This document shows, piece by piece, positions 1-11,580 of a DNA stretch of 64,000 nt. The translations under genes and the position numbers were made by a program. This DNA comes from an uncultured Clostridia bacterium. GTDB taxonomy: Bacteria > Bacillota > Clostridia > Oscillospirales > Ruminococcaceae. Under the pieces are notes generated by a model. That model was not told where the DNA came from. It worked only from the letters and a program-made list of their open reading frames with translations, and ran no database searches. The stretch covers positions 1 to 64,000 of the forward strand of contig CANQKW010000005.1 in NCBI GenBank assembly GCA_947624555.1, written 5' to 3'. How positions within the stretch are numbered: position 1 is the stretch's first letter; every line of letters starts with the position of its first letter.

Positions 1-53
1 TAAGGTGTAACGCATAATTTCCGACGGACGATTTTATTGTTCGGCGATATTAA

Positions 54-1727
<1,674 letters not shown>

Positions 1728-1748
1728 TACCGTTATTCAAGAATACAA

Positions 1749-1784
1749 GAAAAGCTCCCTCATTTCGAGGGAGCTTTATTTATT
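1749..1784 (+). terminator. Rho-independent terminator after groEL
   Basis: aaagctccctc-atttc-gagggagcttt stem-loop followed by a T-rich run. Confidence 0.8.
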
Positions 1785-1830
1785 GGGTTTAACGCTAAGA
1801 AAAAGCAGATGACCTGACAGTCTGAATTTT

Positions 1831-2589
1831 TTAGGGATTTACGATATTCCCCTCAACGATATTATTCAGTACGGTGAGAGCACGACTGCGCTGTTCAATG
1901 ACATTTTTATCGTTTGCCTTTGAGCCTTCGGGTATCGCACGGACGCAGAAAATATACTGTTCCGAAAAATCAACGTCAATTTTATTGCTAAGAACGCCCT
2001 TTCGGTTATAGAGAATATCTTCGGGATAAACGCCCGTAAAATCCGTGTAAAGCTCATAGCCGTAATCGCATTTGGGGACATAATTATCAATAAATCCCTT
2101 GTCGGCAAGAACAAGCGTCCGCTCGCACATCTCGTGAGCAAGAGCCATTTTCTGACGCTCAATATCGGCATACTGGACCATAGCGTCGTCCATTGACAAA
2201 TCTATTTCCTGCACGCTGACGTGAACGTTTCCGTTACTGTCAAAATCGGGGCAGTATTTTTCAAGCGTTTCTTCAATAACGTCAATATATCTAAGCAACT
2301 CGGAGCGTTGGTCTGTGATAACTACAATCATTTTCAGATCGTCTTTTTCACGCATAAGAATTTGCGCTGTAAGGAAAATCGCCAAAGCCGCAAACAAAGC
2401 AATCGGGACAATATACCAGACGTTATGATAGCAGAAATTTTTGAATTTAGCAAATCCGTGAAGTTCATAGGACGCCTTGCTCACGTCCTGCGGAATAATA
2501 TCGCTTTCCTCAATTATCCCCTGTTTCATTTTGAGCAGCTCCAGCTTTTCCTGCCGGAGTTTTTCTTCGTCTTTTTCGCTTTTCGGCAT
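1831..2589 (-). CDS. Hypothetical single-pass membrane protein
   Basis: 252 aa ORF directly downstream of lysS; one TM segment (VWYIVPIALFAALAIFLTAQIL). Confidence 0.7.
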   Translation of the reverse strand: MPKSEKDEEKLRQEKLELLKMKQGIIEESDIIPQDVSKASYELHGFAKFKNFCYHNVWYIVPIALFAALAIFLTAQILMREKDDLKMIVVITDQRSELLRYIDVIEETLEKYCPDFDSNGNVHVSVQEIDLSMDDAMVQYADIERQKMALAHEMCERTLVLADKGFIDNYVPKCDYGYELYTDFTGVYPEDILYNRKGVLSNKIDVDFSEQYIFCVRAIPEGSKANDKNVIEQRSRALTVLNNIVEGNIVNP

Positions 2590-2592
2590 AAA

Positions 2593-4101
2593 TCAGTTAA
2601 TCCTCATTGTCGGGAACAAAAGCACATCTCTTATGCTTGCAGAATCGGTCAGCAGCATTACAAGCCTGTCCAGACCGAAACCTAAACCTGCCGTCGGGGG
2701 CAAACCGTATTCAAGCGCAGTGATAAAATCCTCATCGACCTGTGCGTCGTTTCCGCCCTGCGCACGCTTAGCCTCGACCTGCTTTACAAAACGCTCTTTC
2801 TGGTCTATGGGGTCGTTCAGTTCGGAGAATGCGTTTCCGAATTCCATACCGTTTATGAAATACTCAAATCGCTCCGTAAACGCAGGAAACTCAGGCTTTC
2901 TCTTTGCAAGAGGAGAGTTTTCCACGGGATAATCGTAAATAATAGTCGGCTGAATTAGTTTGTCCTCGACAAACTCCTCGAAAAATGCAATAAGCACATC
3001 GCCCTTTGTGGATTTTTCGCTTATATCGCCGACATTGTGAGATTTTGCGCAGGCTCTTGCGGCTGCGTCGTCCTCCCACGAGCTGTAATCAACGCCGGCA
3101 TATTTCTTGACAGCCTCAATCATTGTAAGCCGCTCCCACGGCTTTCCGACAGCGATTTCCCTGCCCTGATAAGGAACGGTATCAGTTCCGCAGACATTGA
3201 GTGTAACGGTCCTGTACAAATCTTCAATAAGGTCCATCATCTGGAAATAATTTATATATGCCTGATACATTTCGATAGTGGTAAATTCGGGGTTATGGGA
3301 GCTGTCCATTCCCTCGTTCCTGAAAATTCTTCCCACCTCGTAAACCTTATCGAAACCGCCGACTATCAATCTCTTCAGATACAACTCGGTTTCAATTCTC
3401 AAATACATATCTATATCGAGAGCATTATGGTGAGTTTTGAAAGGGCGTGCGGCTGCGCCTATCTCAAGCGGCAAAAGCACGGGCGTATCCACCTCGACAT
3501 AGCCGTGACCGTCGAGGAATTTTCTTATTTCGGAGATGATTTTTGAGCGCTTGATAAAGGTGTCCTTTACCTCGGGATTTGCAATCAAATCAAGATAACG
3601 CTTGCGGTAACGCTCTTCCTTGTCCTTCAGACCGTGCCATTTTTCGGGGAGCGGCAGCAGCGACTTTGACAAAAGGCAGATTTCCTTTGCGTGAACGGAA
3701 ATTTCACCCATTTTTGTCTTGAAAACAAAGCCTTTTACGCCGATAATATCGCCCAAATCCCATTTTTTAAATTCCTTGAAAGTTTCCTCTCCGACATCGT
3801 CAATTCTAACGTAAATCTGCATTCTGTCAGAACTGTCACGAACGTCGATAAAGCTTGCCTTTCCCATATTTCTGCGGGTCATCATTCTTCCGGCAATAAC
3901 AACGTCCTTGTTTTCAAGCTCTTCAAAACGGCTGCGTATTTCACTGCTGTAAATATCAACAGGGAATTTTGTTATCGTATACGGGTCTTTTCCCGATTCT
4001 TTCAATGCGGCGAGTTTTCCCAGACGAACTCTGTGCTGCTCGTCAAGCTCTTCCTGAGTAATTTCGGTTACTTCTCCGTTCTGATTGATCTCATTTGACA
4101 T
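2593..4101 (-). CDS. lysS: Lysyl-tRNA synthetase (class II)
   Basis: RYRKRYLDLIANPEV, FRNEGMDSSHNPEFTTIEMYQAY, GLGFGLDRLVMLLTDSASIRDVLLFP. Confidence 0.98.
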   Translation of the reverse strand: MSNEINQNGEVTEITQEELDEQHRVRLGKLAALKESGKDPYTITKFPVDIYSSEIRSRFEELENKDVVIAGRMMTRRNMGKASFIDVRDSSDRMQIYVRIDDVGEETFKEFKKWDLGDIIGVKGFVFKTKMGEISVHAKEICLLSKSLLPLPEKWHGLKDKEERYRKRYLDLIANPEVKDTFIKRSKIISEIRKFLDGHGYVEVDTPVLLPLEIGAAARPFKTHHNALDIDMYLRIETELYLKRLIVGGFDKVYEVGRIFRNEGMDSSHNPEFTTIEMYQAYINYFQMMDLIEDLYRTVTLNVCGTDTVPYQGREIAVGKPWERLTMIEAVKKYAGVDYSSWEDDAAARACAKSHNVGDISEKSTKGDVLIAFFEEFVEDKLIQPTIIYDYPVENSPLAKRKPEFPAFTERFEYFINGMEFGNAFSELNDPIDQKERFVKQVEAKRAQGGNDAQVDEDFITALEYGLPPTAGLGFGLDRLVMLLTDSASIRDVLLFPTMRIN

Positions 4102-4105
4102 TTAA

Positions 4106-4594
4106 TTATTCCTCGTCTTCTTTCTTAATTTCCAGTATTTTGAACTTCAAAACTCCCGACTGAGTTTCAACTTCTACCTCATCGCCGACCTTATGACCGA
4201 TAATAGCGGCGCCTATAGGGCTTTCATCGGACATTTTTCCTTCGTTGATATTAGCCTCTTTTGTGCCTACTATTTTAAATTCAAGCTCTTCGTCCATTTC
4301 AACGTCATAGAGCTTTACTGTGATGCCTATGCCAACCTTTTCCGTTGAAATATCCACATCGTCGATTACCTGTGAATGAGCAAGCGTCGCCTCGATTTCG
4401 GCAATTCTGGACTCGATAATGCCCTGCTCGTTTTTAGCCTCGTCATACTCGCTGTTTTCGGACAAATCTCCGAATGACAGAGCAACTTTAATTTTTTCGG
4501 CAACCTCACGGCGGCGAACGGAACGAAGTTCGTTAAGTTCGTCCTTGAGCTGCTGCTCGCCCTTACGGGTCAATACTGTAATAGGTTTGTTCAT
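4106..4594 (-). CDS. greA: Transcription elongation factor GreA
   Basis: LTRKGEQQLKDELNELRSVRRREVAEKIKVALSFGDLSENSEYDEAKNEQ; GreA/GreB C-terminal SPIGAAIIGHKVGDEVEV. Confidence 0.97.
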   Translation of the reverse strand: MNKPITVLTRKGEQQLKDELNELRSVRRREVAEKIKVALSFGDLSENSEYDEAKNEQGIIESRIAEIEATLAHSQVIDDVDISTEKVGIGITVKLYDVEMDEELEFKIVGTKEANINEGKMSDESPIGAAIIGHKVGDEVEVETQSGVLKFKILEIKKEDEE

Positions 4595-4647
4595 TTGTGT
4601 TCCTCCAAAATTTATTATTTTTCAGTCTTACGTTTGACCGCCTGCTG

Positions 4648-5871
4648 TTACTCGCCTGTACCGCTTTCCCCGGAGCCTGAGGGGGCAGCCGGAGTAAGAA
4701 TTTCTATCGCTTTCTGAAGTTGACTGTCGTTTTCACGAGAAACTGTTTCAGGCGTATCGCCGGGGGAAAGCTCAATAACATAATCGGGTTTCAGTCCGAC
4801 GCCGTCATAAGACGGAGATTTTGACGGGATTATTTTAGCGTTTGAAATAGTAAGCGCCGTACCGTCCGGGAAACCGTATGTTCCCTGCATAACAGCCTTT
4901 CCGTAGGTCTGCATTCCGACAAGGAGCGCTTTTCCCTCATCTCGGAGAGCAACGGCAAAAAGCTCTGCCGCAGACGCTGTACTTCCGTCCACAAGAACCA
5001 CCATAGGTACGTTTATATACTCCTGTGAGTCGGTTTCTATAAGCGTTCTCCTTACTCCGTTTTTGTATTCCGCAGTTGCGGCAACACACGCAGGGAGCAG
5101 CCTGTTAAGCATTGATTTGAGCGGGGAAATTACTCCTCCGCCGTTTTGCCTTACGTCAAGAATGAGCGAATTTAATCCTCTGTCCACCAGATTATTGAGT
5201 GCGCCCGAAAACTGCTCGGCGGTTTTATCGTTGAAAGCGGTTATTTTGATATAGCCTATTCCGTTGTCAAGCATTTCTCCGATCACGGACTCTATATCAA
5301 TCTGCTGACGGATAAGACTTACCGATATTTCCTCTCCGTTGCGGAGAAGTTTTAATCCGATAGTTGTTCCTACCGCTCCCGAAATTTTTTCCAGTGCGGT
5401 TCCCTCATCCATTGAAAGAAGACTTCTTCCGTCTATTTCGGTTATAACGTCGCCTGCTTTAATGTTGTTAAGATAAGCGGAGCTGTTCCTGTACACATTT
5501 GATATGACAAGATAGCCCGAACCGTCCGCCTCAGCCTCAAAGCCTGCGCCGACAACAACTCCTCCCGTTGTCTGCTGGAGCTCATAGTAAGAGTTTGCCT
5601 GAAGGAACGAGGCGTATTTGTCGCCCAAACCGCTTACATAACCGTTTATTATGGCGTTTTCGACGGATTCGTCGTTTACAGTGCCGATATAGTTGTTTCT
5701 TACAACAGCGTCCAACTCGCGAAGTTTTTCATAAACGCCCTCGTACTGGTCGCCGCTGCTGATTTTGGAGTTATAGATATTCAGCGAAACCGTCCACGTC
5801 AGCACGAAAGTTATAGCGCAGCCGATAGCAATAAGGCTTATTGCCACGCCCAAAGATATTTTTTTATTCAC
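4648..5871 (-). CDS. S41 family C-terminal processing peptidase (PDZ domain)
   Basis: PDZ region (VVGAGFEAEADG...KAGDVITEIDG), LILDVRQNGGG, VDGSTASAAELFAVALRD, GKAVMQ. Confidence 0.93.
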   Translation of the reverse strand: MNKKISLGVAISLIAIGCAITFVLTWTVSLNIYNSKISSGDQYEGVYEKLRELDAVVRNNYIGTVNDESVENAIINGYVSGLGDKYASFLQANSYYELQQTTGGVVVGAGFEAEADGSGYLVISNVYRNSSAYLNNIKAGDVITEIDGRSLLSMDEGTALEKISGAVGTTIGLKLLRNGEEISVSLIRQQIDIESVIGEMLDNGIGYIKITAFNDKTAEQFSGALNNLVDRGLNSLILDVRQNGGGVISPLKSMLNRLLPACVAATAEYKNGVRRTLIETDSQEYINVPMVVLVDGSTASAAELFAVALRDEGKALLVGMQTYGKAVMQGTYGFPDGTALTISNAKIIPSKSPSYDGVGLKPDYVIELSPGDTPETVSRENDSQLQKAIEILTPAAPSGSGESGTGE

Positions 5872-5887
5872 TTTTTTTCACCTTGAA

Positions 5888-6787
5888 TTACACTTTCAAA
5901 TATCTGCCCATACTGATAACCGTTCCTACTGCGCCCAAAAGAGCGCCGACGATACAATTTATCAGCAAAACAAACGGGCTTATTCCGTTAAAGGGGATAA
6001 GGTCGACGAAACCGAACATCTCCCACAGCGTAAGATTATCCTCGAACAGGGAGAACACCGAGTCATAAATAAACCACGTCAATCCCCACGCAGCCGCTCC
6101 TGCAAGAATGCCGATAAACATACCCTCTACAAAGAACGGCAGCTTGATAAAGCTGTCGGTAGCGCCGACATACTTCATTATGGTAATCTCATTACGTCTT
6201 GAAAAAACGCTGGTTCTTATGGTATTTGAAACCACGACCACACTTACGATAATCAATGCCACCAGAATTGCGACAATTATTATCGTAAAGGTATTTCTGA
6301 TATTTATAAGCGCACCCGCAAATTCATACGGGGCTTTTACCTGATCTACTCCGTCTATGCTTGAAACAGCGTTCACGGAGAGCTGTATTTTGGACAAATC
6401 CTTTACACGGACAAGGAATGTTTCTGGCACGGGATTATCAATATAATCGAGCAGCTCTGCGTACTCTCCCATATTATCCTTGAAATTTTCAAGTCCCTGT
6501 TCCTTTGAAATAAACTGAACGTCCGTGAGATTTTCATTCTCTTTAAGTATTCTTTCTATCGTCTTTCTCTGCGACTCTGTTGTGCCTTCCTTGACGTAAA
6601 TGGTAATTTCGTTGGTGTCCTCGATATTCTTCATAATGATATTTATGTTCAGCATAACGAGCGCCGTTATGCTTACCTGAAGAAGGCTTACAAGAAGTAT
6701 GCTGAACGAGGCGAACGACATTATGAAATTCTTCCAGACGGAAGAAACTCCTTTTTTTACAAGATAGCTGACATTACTGGTCCTCAT
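5888..6787 (-). CDS. ftsX: Cell division ABC transporter permease FtsX
   Basis: FtsX topology; EITIMKYVGATDSFIKLPFFVEGMFIGILAG; adjacent to ftsE. Confidence 0.95.
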   Translation of the reverse strand: MRTSNVSYLVKKGVSSVWKNFIMSFASFSILLVSLLQVSITALVMLNINIIMKNIEDTNEITIYVKEGTTESQRKTIERILKENENLTDVQFISKEQGLENFKDNMGEYAELLDYIDNPVPETFLVRVKDLSKIQLSVNAVSSIDGVDQVKAPYEFAGALINIRNTFTIIIVAILVALIIVSVVVVSNTIRTSVFSRRNEITIMKYVGATDSFIKLPFFVEGMFIGILAGAAAWGLTWFIYDSVFSLFEDNLTLWEMFGFVDLIPFNGISPFVLLINCIVGALLGAVGTVISMGRYLKV

Positions 6788-7466
6788 CAGTACCTCCGAT
6801 CGTTTCGTCGAACGTTATTGAACCTTCGTCGAGATTGATAATCCTGCCGCCGAAATATCTTACAAGCTCGTGCTCGTGGGTAATCATAACGACGGTAGTT
6901 CCGCAGCGGTTTATCTCCTTTAGCAGTCCCACAAGCTCATAAGAACGCTCAGGGTCAAGATTTCCCGTCGGCTCGTCTACAATAAGCAAATTCGGGTCGT
7001 TGGCAAGCGCTCTTGCGATAGCGACACGCTGCTGTTCGCCGCCCGAAAGCTCTCTGGTCTTGGATTTTGCCTTTCCTGCAAGCTCTACAAGATTGAGGAC
7101 ATAAGGCACTCTCTGTCGGATATACTTGTTGGACTGGTCGGCTATACGCAAGACGAAAGAAACGTTCTCATAAACCGTAAAATCCTGTATCAGCCGGAAC
7201 TCCTGAAAAACCACTCCTATCGAACGGCGGAATTTCGCCACTTTATTTCTTTTGAGTTTGGAAAGATTGTAGCCGTTTACGAATACCCTTCCCGACGACG
7301 GCTCAATCTCACGCATCATAAGTTTCATCAGAGTGGATTTTCCTGCGCCGCTTTTGCCGACGATAAAGACAAACTCTCCCTCGTTTATCCGAAGATTAAC
7401 GTCAACGAGCGCATCTACACCGCTTGAATAATGCACGTTGACATTCTTCATTTCTACCATTGACAT
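6774..7466 (-). CDS. ftsE: Cell division ABC transporter ATPase FtsE
   Basis: Walker A GKSGAGKSTL, LSGGEQQRVAIARAL, VDEPTGNLDP; start set to MSMVEMKNV (ORF extends to 7484). Confidence 0.95.
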   Translation of the reverse strand: MSMVEMKNVNVHYSSGVDALVDVNLRINEGEFVFIVGKSGAGKSTLMKLMMREIEPSSGRVFVNGYNLSKLKRNKVAKFRRSIGVVFQEFRLIQDFTVYENVSFVLRIADQSNKYIRQRVPYVLNLVELAGKAKSKTRELSGGEQQRVAIARALANDPNLLIVDEPTGNLDPERSYELVGLLKEINRCGTTVVMITHEHELVRYFGGRIINLDEGSITFDETIGGTDEDQ

Positions 7467-7499
7467 TTTATATTTCCCCCGCAATTCAAGTCAACTTTA

Positions 7500-7522
7500 T
7501 TCCCCCGTTTTTGACGGGGGAA
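7500..7522 (-). terminator. GC-rich hairpin between the cdaR-like gene and ftsE
   Basis: ttcccccgt-ttttg-acgggggaa; no strong T tract. Confidence 0.45.
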
Positions 7523-7526
7523 ACAA

Positions 7527-8612
7527 TCAATACTTTGTAGGATTTGCAGCGAGATACTTCTTTACCATAAGTGCGATTTTGAAGATTATCGCATGGTCGA
7601 ATTCGCGCAAATCAAGTCCTGTAAGTTTCTTTATCTTATCCAGACGGTAAACCAATGTATTTCTGTGAACGAAGAGCTTTCTCGATGTTTCCGAAACGTT
7701 AAGGCTGTTCTCGAAGAATTTCTGAATGGTGAAAAGCGTTTCGTGGTCAAGACTCTCTATGGAATTTTTCTTGAATACCTCCTTCAGAAATGTTTCGCAG
7801 AGGGTCGTGGGCAGATGATAAATCAATCTTGCGATACCCAAATTATCGTAAGAAACGATATTTTTGTCGGTATCAAAGACTTTTCCGACTTCAAGCGCCG
7901 TCTGAGCCTCTTTGAACGAACGAGCCAGATCCTTTACTCCGAGAACGGGTGTGCCTATGCCTACGTTTACCTTTGTGAAGAACTCTCCCGAAAGAGTATC
8001 GGAAATGCTCCGTGCAAGCTTTTCCAGATCCTTAACGTCAATATTATTCTTTACTTCCTTTACAAGAACTATGTCGTTTTCGGTAATATTGAACACGAAA
8101 TCCTTGTTTTTGTCAGGGAAGAGGTTCTGTATAACGTCATAAGCCGAAACATCGTTCGACGCAATAACGCTGATAAGGAAAACGACTCTTCCTATATCTC
8201 CGTTGAAATGGAGCTCTCTTGCCTTTAGTGTAATATCTCCCGGGAGAACGTTATCGAGAATGATATTCTTGACAAAATTGTTGCGGTCGTATTTTTCGTC
8301 ATAATACTGCTTTATCCCCAACAGAGAAATAGAGATAAGACCCGCAAATTTTGCGGCTGCCTCATCGGTTCCCTCTACAAATACGGCATAGTCGGGCTTT
8401 ACGTGAACGCCAAACGGCTTGTAGGTAAAACCGTCCCTGATAAATACCTCGTGAGAGTCTGAAAGCTCAATCGAGAAAAAATCGTTTCCGCCGCCAACCT
8501 TTGAAAGGTCGGAGCAGGCAATAACCGTTCCGTTTTCATCAATCACGCCCACAACTCTGTTTATAGTGTCCTTCATCTGATGAACTATGCCCTGAAAAAG
8601 CCTGTTTGACAT
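7527..8612 (-). CDS. CdaR/PucR-family helix-turn-helix regulator
   Basis: N-terminal sugar-diacid-recognition-like region; C-terminal HTH NVSETSRKLFVHRNTLVYRLDKIKKLTGLDLREF. Confidence 0.88.
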   Translation of the reverse strand: MSNRLFQGIVHQMKDTINRVVGVIDENGTVIACSDLSKVGGGNDFFSIELSDSHEVFIRDGFTYKPFGVHVKPDYAVFVEGTDEAAAKFAGLISISLLGIKQYYDEKYDRNNFVKNIILDNVLPGDITLKARELHFNGDIGRVVFLISVIASNDVSAYDVIQNLFPDKNKDFVFNITENDIVLVKEVKNNIDVKDLEKLARSISDTLSGEFFTKVNVGIGTPVLGVKDLARSFKEAQTALEVGKVFDTDKNIVSYDNLGIARLIYHLPTTLCETFLKEVFKKNSIESLDHETLFTIQKFFENSLNVSETSRKLFVHRNTLVYRLDKIKKLTGLDLREFDHAIIFKIALMVKKYLAANPTKY

Positions 8613-8798
8613 TTTGTTTTACCTCTTTCTTTTTTTAAAGCTGAATACCGCTTTGGTTCCCCTTAGTAGGTTCGGGGGTAAAATTGCACAGTTTAAACCC
8701 CTCTTTTTTGTACCTATCTATATTGTACTAAAAAACTCAAAAAAAATCAAGTGTTTTTTATGTAAAATGTAAAATTTTCTTGTTTTTTTTGATTATTA

Positions 8799-8827
8799 TT
8801 GAAAATTATCCGAAAACGTTATATAAT
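8799..8827 (+). promoter_or_regulatory. SigA-type promoter for metG
   Basis: TTGAAA (8799-8804) - N17 - TATAAT (8822-8827). Confidence 0.7.
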
Positions 8828-8889
8828 ATACTTATATAATAGCGTTTAAAACAGATTTACAAAAAATGTAAAATAAGAGGTCACAGTAA

Positions 8890-10827
8890 ATGGAAAATAA
8901 AACATTTTATATAACGACGCCGATATATTATCCTTCGGGCAATCCGCATATCGGACACTGCTATACTACAGTTGCCTGCGACACTATCGCAAGGTTCAAG
9001 CGTATGCAGGGATATGACGTTATGTTCCTCACGGGTACGGACGAGCACGGTATGAAAATCGAGCAGAAAGCAAAAGAGCTGGGTGTTACTCCGAAGGAAT
9101 ATGTTGATAATATCGTCGATAACTTCAAAAAGCTCTGGAACGTAATGGGGATAAGCAACGACCGCTTTATCCGCACGACAGACGACTACCACATCAAAAC
9201 GGTTCAGAATATTTTCAAGAAACTCTACGACAAAGGATATATCTACAAGGGCAAATACACGGGAAAGTACTGCACTCCCTGCGAGAGTTTCTGGACGGAC
9301 AGCCAGCTTGACGAGAACGGCTGCTGCCCCGACTGCCACAGACCTGTTATTGACGCTTGTGAAGAGGCGTATTTTCTGAAAATATCGGAATATGCCGACA
9401 AGATTGAAAAATTCCTCACGGAAACGGATTATCTTAACCCGAAATCCCGTGTAAACGAAATGGTAAATAATTTTATAAAGCCCGGACTTGAGGATCTGTG
9501 CGTTTCAAGAACGTCTTTTACCTGGGGCATTCCCGTGACATTCGATGAAAAGCACGTTGTGTACGTATGGATCGACGCTCTGACGAACTATATCAGCGCT
9601 CTGGGATATGAAAACGACAGATACAACGATTTTGACAAATATTGGCCTGCCGATATGCATATGACTGCAAAAGAAATCGTGAGATTTCATTCTATCGTGT
9701 GGATCATTATTTTAATGATGCTTGAACTGCCGCTGCCCAAAAAGCTTTACGGTCACGGCTGGATAAACTTTAACGGTCAGAAGATGTCCAAATCGGTCGG
9801 AAATGTAATAGACCCGTTTATCCTTGCAGAGCGGTACGGCTCGGACGCTGTGCGTTATCAGATAATGCGCGATATGCCCTACGGTTCGGACAGCAATTTC
9901 TCCAACGAGATTATGATAAACCGCATAAACTCCGATCTTGCAAACGATTTGGGAAATCTCGTTTCAAGAACGGTCGCTATGGCAGACAAATATTTCGGCG
10001 GAACTCTTCCTTCGGAGAGAAGTGCAGAGCCGCTCGACAGCGAACTTATTGAAATGGCGTCGGCGCTTTGCGAAAAAGTTGCTCCTATGATCGAAGAGGC
10101 AAGACTGTCGAACGCTCTTGAGGAGATTTTCAAAGTAGTTTCAAGAGCCAACAAATATATTGATGAAACCGAGCCGTGGATACTCGGAAAGGACGAGAGC
10201 AAAAAGGCTCGTCTTGCAAGCGTTCTGTATAATCTTCTCGAAACGATAAGAATTTGCTCCGGACTGCTTTATCCGTTTATGCCGAAAACAATGCCTGAGG
10301 TTTGGACGCAAATCGGCGCAAGGACCGAAGATACGGAATATAATACTCTTGGAAAATTCGGAATTCTTCCTCAGAATGTTACGGTCCATAAGGGAGAGGT
10401 GCTTTTCCCCAGAATAGACATCAATAAGGAAATTGACGAGCTTAACGCTCTTCTTAAACCTGCAAAAACTATCCGTGAGGACGAGGATCTGGACAAGGCA
10501 AACATCATAAGCATTGAGCAGTTTGCCGAAATCAAGCTTAGGAGCGGGGAAATCATCGCCTGCGAAAAGATACCGAAAGCGAAAAAGCTGCTTAAACTTA
10601 CTGTTGACGACGGCAGAAACGGCAGACAAATCGTTTCGGGAATTGCAAAATGGTATTCTCCCGAAGAGCTTATAGGAAAGAAAATAGTGTTTGTTGCGAA
10701 TTTAGCTCCTGCAAAGCTCTGCGGCGAGCTTTCCGAAGGAATGATTTTAGCGGCAGACGCAGGCGAAGATGACGTAAAAGTACTGTTTTTGGATAAGGAT
10801 GTGCCGAACGGCAGCACTATAAGGTAA
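8890..10827 (+). CDS. metG: Methionyl-tRNA synthetase with C-terminal tRNA-binding domain
   Basis: TTPIYYPSGNPHIGHCYTT, KMSKSVGNVIDP, C-terminal EMAP-like EIKLRSGEIIACEKIPKAKKLLKLTVDDG. Confidence 0.98.
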   Translation: MENKTFYITTPIYYPSGNPHIGHCYTTVACDTIARFKRMQGYDVMFLTGTDEHGMKIEQKAKELGVTPKEYVDNIVDNFKKLWNVMGISNDRFIRTTDDYHIKTVQNIFKKLYDKGYIYKGKYTGKYCTPCESFWTDSQLDENGCCPDCHRPVIDACEEAYFLKISEYADKIEKFLTETDYLNPKSRVNEMVNNFIKPGLEDLCVSRTSFTWGIPVTFDEKHVVYVWIDALTNYISALGYENDRYNDFDKYWPADMHMTAKEIVRFHSIVWIIILMMLELPLPKKLYGHGWINFNGQKMSKSVGNVIDPFILAERYGSDAVRYQIMRDMPYGSDSNFSNEIMINRINSDLANDLGNLVSRTVAMADKYFGGTLPSERSAEPLDSELIEMASALCEKVAPMIEEARLSNALEEIFKVVSRANKYIDETEPWILGKDESKKARLASVLYNLLETIRICSGLLYPFMPKTMPEVWTQIGARTEDTEYNTLGKFGILPQNVTVHKGEVLFPRIDINKEIDELNALLKPAKTIREDEDLDKANIISIEQFAEIKLRSGEIIACEKIPKAKKLLKLTVDDGRNGRQIVSGIAKWYSPEELIGKKIVFVANLAPAKLCGELSEGMILAADAGEDDVKVLFLDKDVPNGSTIR

Positions 10828-10903
10828 CAGACAGTGCAGCTTTTTTACTCTCAGGGAAGGGAGGGAAATTCGGGGACACGGCAGGTGTTTACCGAGAATA
10901 AAT

Positions 10904-11548
10904 ATGGATATTTCAAGAATGGCGAATATTTCTGCGGTCAACCAGACGAATTTGACAAAATCGTCCGAACACCGCACGGAAATGAAAAGTACAACTCTCA
11001 CGGCTGAACATACCGACAGCTTTGTGAAAAGTCAGGCGGCTTTTACTCCTGCTTATACGAAAAGGTCTGCACAAAAGCAAAATTCGGACAATAATCTCAC
11101 GCAGAAGGAAAACGCAGGCGAAAAGGAGCTGGAAAGGATCTCCGAGGGAGGCAAAAAAGCTCCCGAAGAGCTGCTTACAAAAGGCGTAAGTCATATCATC
11201 AGAGCTATGTTTGTAAAACAAGGCGAGGTTCTGCTGGGAAATGTGCCGAGCGTCGGTGCGAAAATGTATGCGGAAGAATTGCTCTCTCAATTGAGAAATA
11301 TGTACGGAAACACGGCTGCCGAGGAAAATACCCCCGAATACTGGCAGCCCGATGAAACAGCAGCGAGGATATTGATGTTTTTCGACTGTGTAAATATTGA
11401 GGGTACGGATAAAATGAATATTCTGGAGCGTTCGTTTATAAGCGCATTCAATGACACCGAAAATCTTTTCGGCGGAAGAGGACGCTTGCCGCTGGAGAGC
11501 TACGAAACAAAGCAGCTTGTTATGGGGAGCTTTTTCAGCGGAGTTTAA
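10904..11548 (+). CDS. Hypothetical protein, possibly DUF5610-like C-terminus
   Basis: 214 aa ORF between metG and tatD; low-complexity polar N-terminus, conserved-looking C-terminus (ETAARILMFF...LERSFISAFNDTENLFGGRGRLPLESYETKQLV). Confidence 0.6.
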   Translation: MDISRMANISAVNQTNLTKSSEHRTEMKSTTLTAEHTDSFVKSQAAFTPAYTKRSAQKQNSDNNLTQKENAGEKELERISEGGKKAPEELLTKGVSHIIRAMFVKQGEVLLGNVPSVGAKMYAEELLSQLRNMYGNTAAEENTPEYWQPDETAARILMFFDCVNIEGTDKMNILERSFISAFNDTENLFGGRGRLPLESYETKQLVMGSFFSGV

Positions 11549-11580
11549 GGCAAAAGAAAGGCAAAAAAACTAAACTTGAT

